Source: Streptomyces mutomycini
Lineage (GTDB): Bacteria; Actinomycetota; Actinomycetes; Streptomycetales; Streptomycetaceae
Reading direction: 5' to 3'
Length of the DNA stretch: 34,230 nt
Assembly: GCF_001700505.1 (NCBI RefSeq)
Contig: NZ_MAPV01000100.1
Coordinates: 1 to 34,230, forward strand
This document shows positions 16,125 to 23,685 of the stretch, in pieces (the first letter of the stretch is position 1; every line of letters starts with the position of its first letter). The position numbers were made by a program, and so were the translations under genes. The notes under the pieces were generated by a model that searched no databases, was not told where the DNA came from, and saw nothing but the letters and a program-made list of their open reading frames with translations.

Positions 16125-16859
16125 TCAGACGTTGCGGCGACGGCCGGCGAGCACGCCGAAGGCGACCCCTGCGACGCCGGTCACGATGCCGACGATGCCC
16201 AGCACGCGGGCGGTGCTGTCCGTCCCCGACGAGGACGCGGCGGCCGACGACGCCGTGGTCTCCTCGGCCTTCTCCGCATGGCCGCTCTTGCCGTCCGCCG
16301 CGGTGGCACCGTGGGCGTCTGCCGCCGGGGCGGTCAGCGCGAGGACGGGCGCCGGGCTCTCGGGCTCCTCGCCGCCCTCGACGGGCTCCTCGATCCAGCG
16401 GACGACTTCCTTGTTGCTGTACGTCTGGAGCGCCTTGAAGACGAGCTGGTCGGCGTCCTCGGGCAGCTGGCCGACGGAGAGCGGGAACTGCTGGAAGTAG
16501 CCCGCCTCGATGCCGTCGCCCTCCGCGGTCCAGGTGACCTTGGAGACGGCTTCGGTGATCTTCCTGCCGTGTACGTCGAGCGGCTTGGCCAGCTTGCTCT
16601 TGGTGACGTCGATCTTCCAGCCGGCCACCGGCTGCGGGCTGACGGATGCCAGCGGGTGGTCGGTCGGGAAGTTGACCTCGAGCTTGACGGTGGACGCGTC
16701 GTCGCGCTCGTTGGGGACCTTGAAGTTGACGGTGGCGTAGCCGCCCTTGGCGGCCTCGCCCTGCGGCTGCACGCTGACGTGCGCGGAGGCGGTACCGGCG
16801 AGGAGCAGGACGGTGGACGCGGCGACGCCGCCGGCGAGGGCGATGCGGGAAACGTTCAT
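16125..16859 (-). CDS. YcnI-family copper-binding membrane protein (DUF1775)
   Basis: 244 aa. Signal peptide 1-26 ends in ASA, leaving H27 as the mature N-terminus (HVSVQPQGEA), the copper ligand of YcnI domains. The DUF1775 domain spans about 27-165, with VNFKVPNERDD and the tryptophan of GWKID. A low-complexity Ala/Glu/Ser linker leads to a C-terminal helix (VLGIVGIVTGVAGVAFGVLAG) and basic tail, so the domain is anchored on the outside of the membrane. It is the first gene of the five-gene copper operon. ATG 16859 has GGAG ten bases upstream; an extension to 16913 lacks signal-peptide character. Confidence 0.92.
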   Translation of the reverse strand: MNVSRIALAGGVAASTVLLLAGTASAHVSVQPQGEAAKGGYATVNFKVPNERDDASTVKLEVNFPTDHPLASVSPQPVAGWKIDVTKSKLAKPLDVHGRKITEAVSKVTWTAEGDGIEAGYFQQFPLSVGQLPEDADQLVFKALQTYSNKEVVRWIEEPVEGGEEPESPAPVLALTAPAADAHGATAADGKSGHAEKAEETTASSAAASSSGTDSTARVLGIVGIVTGVAGVAFGVLAGRRRNV

Positions 16860-16962
16860 GGCAGGGATCACTCCACAGGTCACGAGGAAAGGTGGTCCGG
16901 CGTGCGGAGGCACGTCGGCATCACGACCACCTCTTCACGGGAGTCCCGGCAGAGGGGTCGCG

Positions 16963-17757
16963 TCAGGCTGCGCGTACGTATACGGGCGGCGGCCCGCGCC
17001 TGATCACCATGTGCTGCAGAGGGTCCCCGGTGGCCGGGGCGGGAGAGTCGACGGCGCTGCGGAGAAGGCACGGCCCGGTCGTGGGCCGTCCCGGAAGCCC
17101 CGCACGCAGGGCGCGTACGAGTGCCACCGCCGCGCGCAGCGCGCGCAGCCTGGCCACGGCCGCGAGCTGCCGGCCGCCCTGCGCCGAGATCCTGGCGAGC
17201 CGGAAGAGGGCGATCTCGCCGCGGCGCAGCAGCCAGCCCGTGGCGAGTGCGGCGAGCAGGTGCCCCAGGAGCATGGGCAGGCTCGGCAGGCCGGACATCA
17301 TCGTGGCCAGCGCCGTCGGATCGGCGGCGGCGTCCGGGGCGGCTGCCGCCCCCGAAGCCAGGTGCGTGTGCCCCTGGGCCACGGCCGCGGGGTCCAGCCC
17401 CGCGGTCGTCACGATGCGGTGTGCCTCGGCGGCGCTCAGCTGCGCCGGCCCGGCACCGCACACCAGCCCTGCGGCGAAGCGGATCAGTGAGTCGTCACCC
17501 GACCCCGTCGCGGCGGCCGCGGTGTGCCGCCCGAGACCGAAGAGGATGTGCAGGGCGAGCTGTCCTGCCGCGAGGGCGGCGGTGATCGAAAGGAGGTTCC
17601 GCTCCCGTCCGGCGAGCGCCGCCGCGACGGCGAAGACCCCGGCGAAGCCGGCCAGCAGGGTCCACCCGGGCACCCCGGCGCCGGCGGCAAGGCCATGCCC
17701 GGCGGCGGCGAGCACGACACAGACCGCGGTGAACACCGCGGTCCTCAAGAGCCGCAT
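16963..17757 (-). CDS. Unknown multi-helix membrane protein
   Basis: 264 aa from ATG 17757 (GGAG five bases upstream); ATGs at 17784 and 17790 are possible but without a ribosome site. The N-terminal half has three or four hydrophobic helices: TAVFTAVCVVLAAAGHGLAAG, TLLAGFAGVFAVAAALAG, and ITAALAAGQLALHILFGLG. A hydrophilic central loop (Ala/His-rich) precedes another helix (LPMLLGHLLAALATGWLLRRGE). The C-terminal 70 residues are basic and Arg-rich, likely cytoplasmic. The family was not recognised; similar proteins accompany YcnI in Streptomyces, from memory. It sits 103 bp upstream of YcnI on the same strand, so it may feed into the copper operon. The loop histidines could bind metal, which is speculation. 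Confidence 0.75.
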   Translation of the reverse strand: MRLLRTAVFTAVCVVLAAAGHGLAAGAGVPGWTLLAGFAGVFAVAAALAGRERNLLSITAALAAGQLALHILFGLGRHTAAAATGSGDDSLIRFAAGLVCGAGPAQLSAAEAHRIVTTAGLDPAAVAQGHTHLASGAAAAPDAAADPTALATMMSGLPSLPMLLGHLLAALATGWLLRRGEIALFRLARISAQGGRQLAAVARLRALRAAVALVRALRAGLPGRPTTGPCLLRSAVDSPAPATGDPLQHMVIRRGPPPVYVRAA

Positions 17758-18093
17758 ACAGGCTCCGGCGCGTGCGACAGGCATAGACATGGCCGGGTCA
17801 TCATCCCACTGGGCCCCCGGTCTCCGTACGGCAGGTCCGGAAGGTCGGTATCCGTCCCCATCCGGCAGTGATCAGGGGGTGTTGCACCTGTTCATGGGCA
17901 CTCCGGAGCTGTTCCGTGCATGATGCGGGGCTGTTCCACCGATGCCCGGGCCCGCCGTCCGGGCCCGTCATACACCGGTGAACGGAATTTCCGCATCCGC
18001 CGAATGAGCGCCGTCTCAGCCAATTCGTGCTTACGGAGTGCCCGTTGCGGCAATACGTAACGTTATGTCGAGCCGCAGCCAGGAGGCTGGAGC
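17758..18093. other. Divergent intergenic region
   Basis: 336 bp between the membrane protein (minus) and the RsbW-like ATPase (plus). It contains the sequence GCTGTTCC twice (near 17907 and 17930) and the palindrome TAACGTTA at 18058-18065, 15 bp before the ATPase ribosome site. No gene is visible. Confidence 0.4.
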
Positions 18094-18681
18094 ATGAGCA
18101 TGTGGTGGTCACTCCATTTGCGGCGCGAAGCCGCGAGCGTTCCGCTCGCCCGTCGCTTCCTGCTCGGCACCATGGAGACCGCGGGGGTGGACCCGGACAT
18201 CTCCTACGACCTCTCGGTCGCACTCAGCGAAGCCTGTGCGAACGCCGTCGAGCACGGCGGTGACCGACGGGACGCGGAGGGGGCCCAGGACGCGGGCCCC
18301 GCCTCCGCCGGTGACGGGCGATCCGGGCACGCAAGCGGGCAGTACCGGGTCACCGCTTATCTGGACGGCGAGAAATGCCGTATCGAAGTCGCCGACTCCG
18401 GCCCCGGATTCTCCGCCCGGCGCACCCTTCGCCCCGCCGCGGAGCCATCCGGCGGCTGTCCGCCGGACCCGCAGCCGTCCGCCGCCCACCCGTCGGGCGA
18501 CCCTTCGCACGCGCGCACCGCGGCGCACCCTGCGGCCATGGCTGAGAGCGGCCGCGGGCTCGGCCTGATCGAGGAGCTCGCCGACCACGTCCACTTCGGC
18601 AACCGGCCGGGGCGTGGTGCGGTGGTGAGCTTCGACAAGGTCCTGAAATGGCGGGAGGGCGCGCTGCTCATGGTGTCCTGA
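18094..18681 (+). CDS. RsbW-like ATP-binding protein (HATPase_c)
   Basis: 195 aa. GHKL ATPase of the anti-sigma-factor kinase type. N-box EACANAVEHG lies at 46-55, G1 DSGPGF at 101-106 and G2 GRGLGL at 153-158. A Pro/Ala/Ser-rich insertion of about 40 residues (110-150) separates G1 from G2. There is no sensor or dimerisation domain, so it is not a histidine kinase. Streptomyces carry dozens of such orphan proteins; partners (anti-sigma antagonist, sigma factor or phosphatase) are not encoded next door. AGGAGG at 18081-18086, seven bases before the ATG, sets the start. The terminator overlaps the 3' end of the gene. Confidence 0.88.
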   Translation: MSMWWSLHLRREAASVPLARRFLLGTMETAGVDPDISYDLSVALSEACANAVEHGGDRRDAEGAQDAGPASAGDGRSGHASGQYRVTAYLDGEKCRIEVADSGPGFSARRTLRPAAEPSGGCPPDPQPSAAHPSGDPSHARTAAHPAAMAESGRGLGLIEELADHVHFGNRPGRGAVVSFDKVLKWREGALLMVS

Positions 18682-18695
18682 GCAGCGCGCCCTCC
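18654..18695. terminator. 17-bp bidirectional terminator overlapping the CDS end
   Basis: GGAGGGCGCGCTGCTCA (18654-18670) pairs perfectly with its complement at 18679-18695, with an 8-nt loop. The left arm is coding (last nine codons) and the right arm begins with the TGA stop. It lies between convergent genes and can stop transcription from both sides. Confidence 0.85.
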
Positions 18696-18730
18696 GGCGC
18701 AACGTGACGCGGACTGCCGCGTCGGGTGCC

Positions 18731-20194
18731 TCAGCCCTTCAGCCGGGCCATCCAGGCCTCGACCTCGTCGGACCGGCGCGGCAGCGCGGCGGACAGGTTC
18801 CGGTTGCCGTCCTCGGTCACGAGGATGTCGTCCTCGATGCGGACGCCGATCCCCCGGTACTCCTCGGGCACGGTCAGGTCGTCGGCCTGGAAGTACAGCC
18901 CCGGTTCGACCGTCAGGCAGACCCCCGGCTCCAGGGTGCCGTTGACGTACGACTCCGTGCGCGCGACGGCGCAGTCGTGGACGTCCATACCCAGCATGTG
19001 GCCGGTACCGTGCAGCGTCCAGCGGCGCTGCAGGCCCAGCTCCAGGACCTTCTCCACGGACAGGTCGCCCAGCAGGCCCCACTCGACCAGCTTCTCGGCG
19101 AGGACCCGCTGGGCCGCGTCGTGGAAGTCACGGAAGGCGGCGCCGGGCTTCACGGCCGCGATGCCCGCCTCCTGGGCCTCGTACACCGCGTCGTAGATCT
19201 TCCGCTGCAGCGGCGAGAACGTGCCGTTGATGGGCAGCGTCCGCGTCACGTCGGCGGTGTAGAGCTCGTTCGTCTCCACACCCGCGTCGAGCAGCAGGAG
19301 CTCGCCGGAGCGGACCGCGCCGTCGTTACGGACCCAGTGCAGCGTGGTGGCGTGCGGGCCCGCCGCGCAGATCGAGCCGTAACCGATGTCGTTGCCGTCG
19401 ACGCGGGCGCGCAGGAAGAAGGTGCCCTCGATGTAGCGCTCGCTCGTGGCCTCGGCCTTGTCGAGGACCTTCACGACGTCCTCGAAGCCGCGCGCCGTGG
19501 CGTCGCAGGCCTTCTGCAGCTCGGCGACCTCGAAGGCGTCCTTGACCAGGCGGGCCTCGGACAGGAAGACGCGCAGCTCCTCGTCGCGCTCCGCGGTGAC
19601 CTTGTCGGTCAGGGCGGCCTCGATGCCCGCGTCGTGTCCGCGGACGTTGCGCACCGGGCCGGTGGCCCCGGTCAGTGCGGCCGGAAGCTCGCGGACGTCC
19701 TTCGCCGGGACGCCCAGCAGCTGCTCCGCCTCGGTGAGGGAGTTGCGGCGGCCGACCCAGAGCTCGCCCTGGCCGTCGAGCCAGAACTCGCCGTTCTCAC
19801 GGTTGGAGCGGGGCAGCAGATAGACCGTCGCCTCGTGCCCGCCGTCGGTCGGCTCGAGCACCAGGACGCTGTCCTGTGTCAGGTCGCCGGTGAGGTACGC
19901 GTACTCGGTCGAGGCGCGGAAGGCGTACTCCGTGTCGTTGGAGCGGGTCTTCAGGTTGCCCGCGGGAACGACGAGCCGCTCGCCGGGGAAGCGCGCGGAG
20001 AGCGCGGCGCGGCGGGCGGCGGTGTAGGAGGCCTGGGCGATCGGTTCCAGGCCGTGCAGCTCGGTATCGGCCCAGCCCGACGCCATGTTCTCGGCGAGCT
20101 CATCGGAAATGCCCGGGTACAGGCCGTTCTTCCGCTGCTTCACGGGCTCTGCTTCTGCTGTTTCCGGGGTCTCCGGGGCGAGCTCCTCAGACAC
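18731..20194 (-). CDS. pepP: Xaa-Pro aminopeptidase (aminopeptidase P, M24B)
   Basis: 487 aa. Removes N-terminal residues that precede proline. The C-terminal pita-bread domain (about 210-487) has all five metal ligands of dinuclear M24 peptidases: D303 and D315 (LLLLDAGVETNELYTADVTRT), H399 (HGTGHMLG), E430 (TVEPGLYF) and E454 (GVRIEDDILV). The N-terminal creatinase-like domain spans about 45-200. There is no signal peptide, so it is cytosolic. The start is the GTG at 20194, preceded by AAGGAGG with good spacing; upstream sequence in the same frame is not coding. It lies 112 bp downstream of the SpoIIE-type gene, with a hairpin in between. Confidence 0.93.
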   Translation of the reverse strand: MSEELAPETPETAEAEPVKQRKNGLYPGISDELAENMASGWADTELHGLEPIAQASYTAARRAALSARFPGERLVVPAGNLKTRSNDTEYAFRASTEYAYLTGDLTQDSVLVLEPTDGGHEATVYLLPRSNRENGEFWLDGQGELWVGRRNSLTEAEQLLGVPAKDVRELPAALTGATGPVRNVRGHDAGIEAALTDKVTAERDEELRVFLSEARLVKDAFEVAELQKACDATARGFEDVVKVLDKAEATSERYIEGTFFLRARVDGNDIGYGSICAAGPHATTLHWVRNDGAVRSGELLLLDAGVETNELYTADVTRTLPINGTFSPLQRKIYDAVYEAQEAGIAAVKPGAAFRDFHDAAQRVLAEKLVEWGLLGDLSVEKVLELGLQRRWTLHGTGHMLGMDVHDCAVARTESYVNGTLEPGVCLTVEPGLYFQADDLTVPEEYRGIGVRIEDDILVTEDGNRNLSAALPRRSDEVEAWMARLKG

Positions 20195-20279
20195 GTTATG
20201 TCCTCCTTGTACGACACTGGGCCCTCTCATCGTACGGGCGTACGGAAGGGGGCCCGGTGCCGGAAGACCCGCTACGGTT

Positions 20280-20301
20280 CCGATGCCGCCGGCGGCATCG
20301 G
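20280..20301 (-). terminator. Terminator after the SpoIIE-type gene
   Basis: Perfect 22-bp palindrome: CCGATGCCG (20280-20288), loop CCGG, CGGCATCGG (20293-20301). It starts 5 bp after the stop codon of the minus-strand gene, so the aminopeptidase gene is likely transcribed from its own promoter. Confidence 0.75.
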
Positions 20302-20306
20302 CCTGC

Positions 20307-21677
20307 TCAGTCGAAGCGCGCGGCCAGCAGGGCGACGTTCCCGCTGCCGTCGCCGCGGACCGCGCCGTCGGGCAGCACGGCCCGCAGGATGTGGTCCGCG
20401 ACGGCTCCGGGGTCCTGCCGCAGGGCCTTCGGCACACCGGCTGCAGCCGAGTGCAGCCGCGCGAACGCCCGGTCCATGGTGTCTCCGGTGCGGCGCAGCA
20501 GTCCGTCGGTGTAGAACAGCACGGTCTCGCCGGGGCGGAGCGTGAACTCCACGCTCGGTGCCTCCCAGCAGGAGAGCATGCCGAGGGGGACGGAGACGGT
20601 CGTCTCCACGAATTCGGTGCGCCCTTCGCCGGTCACCAGCGGCGGGGTGTGCCCGGCGCCGGCGAGCAGGATCGTGCGCCGGTCGGGCTCGCAGTACGCG
20701 AAGAGAGCGGTCGCCGCGCCGGCCGGTTCGGTCAGCCGCAGCAGCAGTTCGAGATCGGAGAGCACAGCGACGGGGTCCTCGCCCTCCATCACGGCGTAGG
20801 CGCGCAGACCGGCGCGGACCCGGCCCGTCGCGGCAAGGGCCGTCGGCCCGGAGCCGCCGACCGAGCCGACGGCCAGGCCGAGCGCGTCGTCGGGCAGGGG
20901 CAGCGCGTCGTACCAGTCGCCGCCGCCCGAGGGCCCGGCCCGGCGGCGGGCTGCCAGCCGCACTCCGGGAATCCTGGGCAGCCTGCCGGGGAGGAGCTCC
21001 TCGGCGATGACCGCGACGTCCGACCTGGCGCGTTCCAGCTCGCGCAGTCGGGCCAGATGTTCGGCGGCGTAGCGGGCGTACACCCCGACGAGATGGCACT
21101 GGCGTTCCAGTGGTTCGGCCGGTTCGTCGTACAGCCAGACGGCCACCCCCAGCCGGCCGGCGGTTCCGGTGGCGAGGGGCTGTGCGTAACTCGCGGCGTA
21201 TCCGAGCCGGGTGGCGACCTCGCGGCAGCGGGGGTCGAGGCCGGTGTCGCCGAGGATGTCGGGGCTGGCGTGAGGGCCTTCGGAATCCGGCAGACCCTCG
21301 AGGAAGCGGCCGTACGCGGTGGCACTGCGGGGCACCGTCTCGATGTGGCCCAGTTCGGCGTGGGCGAGGCCGAGCCCGATCGTGCGGGACGGCCCGCCGC
21401 CGTCGGCCGGTTCGAGGACGAGGAGCCCCCGGCCGGCTCCGACCAGGGCTGCCCCGGCACCCAGGAGTTCATGCAGAGCGCTGTCCAGGGTGCTGGTCGC
21501 GGCCAGCCGTTCGGTGAGTTCGTGGAGTGTGGTGAGGTCGGAGACCCAGCCGGCCAGCCGGTCCTGGATGAACGCTCCCGGCGCGAAGGGCGGATCTTCC
21601 GCAGGCGCGGCAGTGTGCGTTGAAACGGGAACCATGGGATCGATTCCAGCCACTTTCGGAAGGTGGGGGGTGCTCAT
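20307..21677 (-). CDS. GAF-SpoIIE (PP2C) protein with degenerate metal site
   Basis: 456 aa. Residues about 45-215 form a GAF-like sensor domain, followed by a helical linker (LARLRELERARSDVAVIAEELLPGRLP) and a SpoIIE/PP2C domain (235-456). RsbU-type phosphatases dephosphorylate anti-sigma antagonists. Present: D254 and D257 (GGDWYDA) and D391 (FYTDGL). Altered: the GDVxGxG motif reads GSVGGSG (S272 for Asp), and the terminal DD-V reads GN-V (446-448). Two metal ligands are therefore missing, which predicts weak or absent phosphatase activity. The start ATG 21677 has GGAAAG eight bases upstream; more upstream ATGs (21731, 21791) lie in a repeat-bearing promoter region. Cytosolic. Confidence 0.85.
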   Translation of the reverse strand: MSTPHLPKVAGIDPMVPVSTHTAAPAEDPPFAPGAFIQDRLAGWVSDLTTLHELTERLAATSTLDSALHELLGAGAALVGAGRGLLVLEPADGGGPSRTIGLGLAHAELGHIETVPRSATAYGRFLEGLPDSEGPHASPDILGDTGLDPRCREVATRLGYAASYAQPLATGTAGRLGVAVWLYDEPAEPLERQCHLVGVYARYAAEHLARLRELERARSDVAVIAEELLPGRLPRIPGVRLAARRRAGPSGGGDWYDALPLPDDALGLAVGSVGGSGPTALAATGRVRAGLRAYAVMEGEDPVAVLSDLELLLRLTEPAGAATALFAYCEPDRRTILLAGAGHTPPLVTGEGRTEFVETTVSVPLGMLSCWEAPSVEFTLRPGETVLFYTDGLLRRTGDTMDRAFARLHSAAAGVPKALRQDPGAVADHILRAVLPDGAVRGDGSGNVALLAARFD

Positions 21678-21763
21678 GGCAGTCGGCTTTCCGACAGGTG
21701 CTTTCTGTCGAATAGCATCGCAAACCCCCATGTCGTTCCGCGCCGCTATCGGTGCAACCACAC

Positions 21764-21789
21764 GTACACGCACCCACATGTACACGCAC
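21764..21789. repeat. Direct repeat GTACACGCAC x2
   Basis: Exact copies at 21764-21773 and 21780-21789, starts 16 bp apart (about 1.5 helical turns), in the upstream region of the SpoIIE-type gene. Could be a regulator site. Confidence 0.45.
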
Positions 21790-22123
21790 AACTAAGGTCA
21801 TGTCCAGTATTGTCCTTACGATATTTATGGTGTCCGTGAGGCAGTCAACTTGGCCGGAAAATGCACCCCCGGGCCGCATTTTGCGGTCGACTGGGTGCGC
21901 TCGAGAGAGGGCGCCCTCGGGGTGAATTGCCGGAGGGAGCGTCATCCCGGGCATGCTGGGTACGTAATCGTGGATGGCCAGGGGTGGTTGCGACCGCCCC
22001 GGAACCCGACAGCGAGCCCGGGCGTCCTCAACTGTGACGGCCGCCCGCCCATCCCCGAGTGGCGGGGTTGCACAAGGGACGGCACGCGCGACGCGCACGC
22101 CGACCGCGCGAAGTTTTCACCGG

Positions 22124-22201
22124 ACTCGGCTCGGTTCAACTCGGTTCGGCCCAGCTCCATTCTGTTCGGTTCCACTCTGCTCCGCTCGGCTCACGCTCGG
22201 C
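22124..22201. repeat. Degenerate CTCGG/TTCGG pyrimidine-rich tract
   Basis: About 78 bp built from variants of CTCGG, TTCGG and CTCC at intervals of 5 to 10 bp, almost free of adenine. It lies 125-200 bp upstream of the prim-pol-like gene. Confidence 0.6.
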
Positions 22202-22326
22202 ACCGACTACCCGTCCGTACCGCAGACCTGATGGGCGAGCACGTACAGCGAAGAGACACACACGTGGCGTAACGGGCACGTGCTGTGATGTGGACCTCGG
22301 CGTTCAACGGAAAGGAACGAGCGCTC

Positions 22327-23010
22327 ATGCGCGAGATCCTCGGAAGGCGACGCAGGCACCGGCCCCGGCGCAAGGGAAGTTCCGCCCAGCTCGAAGCGGC
22401 GCTGACCTGTGCCACCCTCCGGAAATGGCCCGTGCTCCCCGGAGCGGGGCCGGCGGCGGGAGCCGTCCGCGGCGAACGCGGTCCCGGCTGCGCCTGTCGC
22501 GACCCCGAGTGCGCCGTACCCGGCGCACACCCCCTCGACCCCGGTCTCCTCGCGGCGACCACCGACGAACGCATGGTGCGCTGGTGGTGGACCACCCGGC
22601 CCGCCGCCCCCGTCCTCCTGGCCACCGGCGGCCGGGCGCCCTGCGCCCTGAGTCTGCCCGCCGTGGCCGGTGCCCGGGCGCTCACCGCGCTCGACGGCAT
22701 GGGGCTGAGGCTCGGCCCCGTGGTCGCGACACCCACCAGGTGGTCGCTGATGGTCGCCCCCTACTCCCTGGAGCGGCTCGGCGAACTGCTGCACGCCCAG
22801 GACCGGGTGCCCAGCTCCCTGCGGTTCCACGGTGAGGGTGGTTATCTCCTCCTGCCGCCGTCCGAGGTGGACGCGGGGCAGGTGCGCTGGGAGCGGGCCC
22901 CGGAGGAGGGCAGCGCCGCGCCGTGGCTCCCCGATGTGGAGTCGGTCCTGGATGCGCTCGTCGAGGCGAGTAACGGCGCACCGGACGGCGGCAGCCGGCT
23001 CGCGTACTGA
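22327..23010 (+). CDS. Degenerate prim-pol-like protein
   Basis: 227 aa. Layout resembles the N-terminal part of bifunctional primase/polymerase (prim-pol) domains: an N-terminal helix pair ending in WPVLPGAGP, a Cys-rich loop (CACRDPEC, 55-62), GAHPLDPGLL, RWWWTTRP, LLATGGRAPCALSLP, and a central GPVVATPTRWSLMVAPYSLE. The catalytic D-x-D of archaeo-eukaryotic primases is not present, and there is no clear H-x-W motif, so catalysis is doubtful. The Cys-rich loop could bind zinc. ATG 22327 has AAAGGA ten bases upstream. It is a conserved Streptomyces protein by impression, usually annotated bifunctional DNA primase/polymerase; its actual role is unknown. Confidence 0.78.
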   Translation: MREILGRRRRHRPRRKGSSAQLEAALTCATLRKWPVLPGAGPAAGAVRGERGPGCACRDPECAVPGAHPLDPGLLAATTDERMVRWWWTTRPAAPVLLATGGRAPCALSLPAVAGARALTALDGMGLRLGPVVATPTRWSLMVAPYSLERLGELLHAQDRVPSSLRFHGEGGYLLLPPSEVDAGQVRWERAPEEGSAAPWLPDVESVLDALVEASNGAPDGGSRLAY

Positions 23011-23685
23011 GCGGACGGCGGCTCACCGACGCGGGTACAGCGGGTGGCGGCTCACCGAGCGTGTACAGAGGGCGGCGGCCCACTCGCCCGGGGAAGTGGG
23101 GCCGCCCGGATATCGTGCGATCAGCCGCGTACCGGGCAGGTGCAATTGCATCCTCGTAAAAACCTTCGGCCCAGGGCTTTCTGACTGCCTATTCGCAGTT
23201 CGTGGAAACCGTGCGCGCGGTGATGCCGGAGTGAATGCCTTCCACATGCCGTGAGCCATTCCCGGTGCGGCGGGCCTCTCGGCTTTTCTGTCCGAAAGCG
23301 AACGCTCGATGTGTGAGCCGGGACCCGGCGCGCGCCGGCCTCGACGCGCAGCAGGACCGGCTTCGGGCGCAGGGATGCCGGGTGCGGGGACGGGCGCGGA
23401 CCTGTGGCGGGAGAGATGCGCGAGGGCGGGACGCCTGTGGGGGCCGGGCTGTCGCCGCAGGCCGCTGACGCGCTGAGTGCTCCGGCGTGCGCCCCGGCCG
23501 TCCGGGCCCGGAAACGGGGGCGTCCGGCCGCTGGCGACGGGGGATGCACCAGCGACCGGACTTCCAGAACCGTAACAAGAGATCTGCCGTTAGCAAATTC
23601 GATCTCGCCTATTCGGACAGCGATTTACCGACGGGTACGGGGAGTTGTGACGGGAGTCACCGTCGCGCCCCGGTTCTCGTCACTG
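23011..23685. other. 675-bp region between convergent genes
   Basis: No reading frame convinces. It contains a short tandem repeat (23017-23068), an AT-richer stretch (about 23565-23640) with CCGTAACAAGAGATCTGCCG, and the small inverted repeat GTGAC-GGGA-GTCAC at 23647-23660 just beyond the 3' end of the SEC-C gene. Confidence 0.4.
23017..23068. repeat. Imperfect 29-bp tandem repeat
   Basis: GGCGGCTCACCGA starts at 23017 and again at 23046, each followed by a GTACAG-containing tail (GCGGGTACAG, then GTGTACAG); a third partial unit follows (GGCGGCCCACTC). Lies just after the prim-pol-like gene. Confidence 0.55.

Larger units (their letters stand above)
21678..22326. other. 649-bp divergent intergenic region
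   Basis: Between the SpoIIE-type gene (minus) and the prim-pol-like gene (plus). It holds a 10-bp direct repeat (21764-21789), an AT-rich stretch (21800-21850) with a minus-strand TTGACT at 21843-21848 that could be a -35, and a degenerate CTCGG-rich tract (22124-22201). No convincing gene. Confidence 0.5.

Noticed and set aside
18704..20545. 613-codon plus-strand frame opposite aminopeptidase P
   Set aside because: Shadow; aminopeptidase has all metal ligands.
23189..23596. 135-codon minus-strand frame in the 675-bp gap
   Set aside because: Arg/Ser/Pro-rich shadow-like composition, no ribosome site, no domain.
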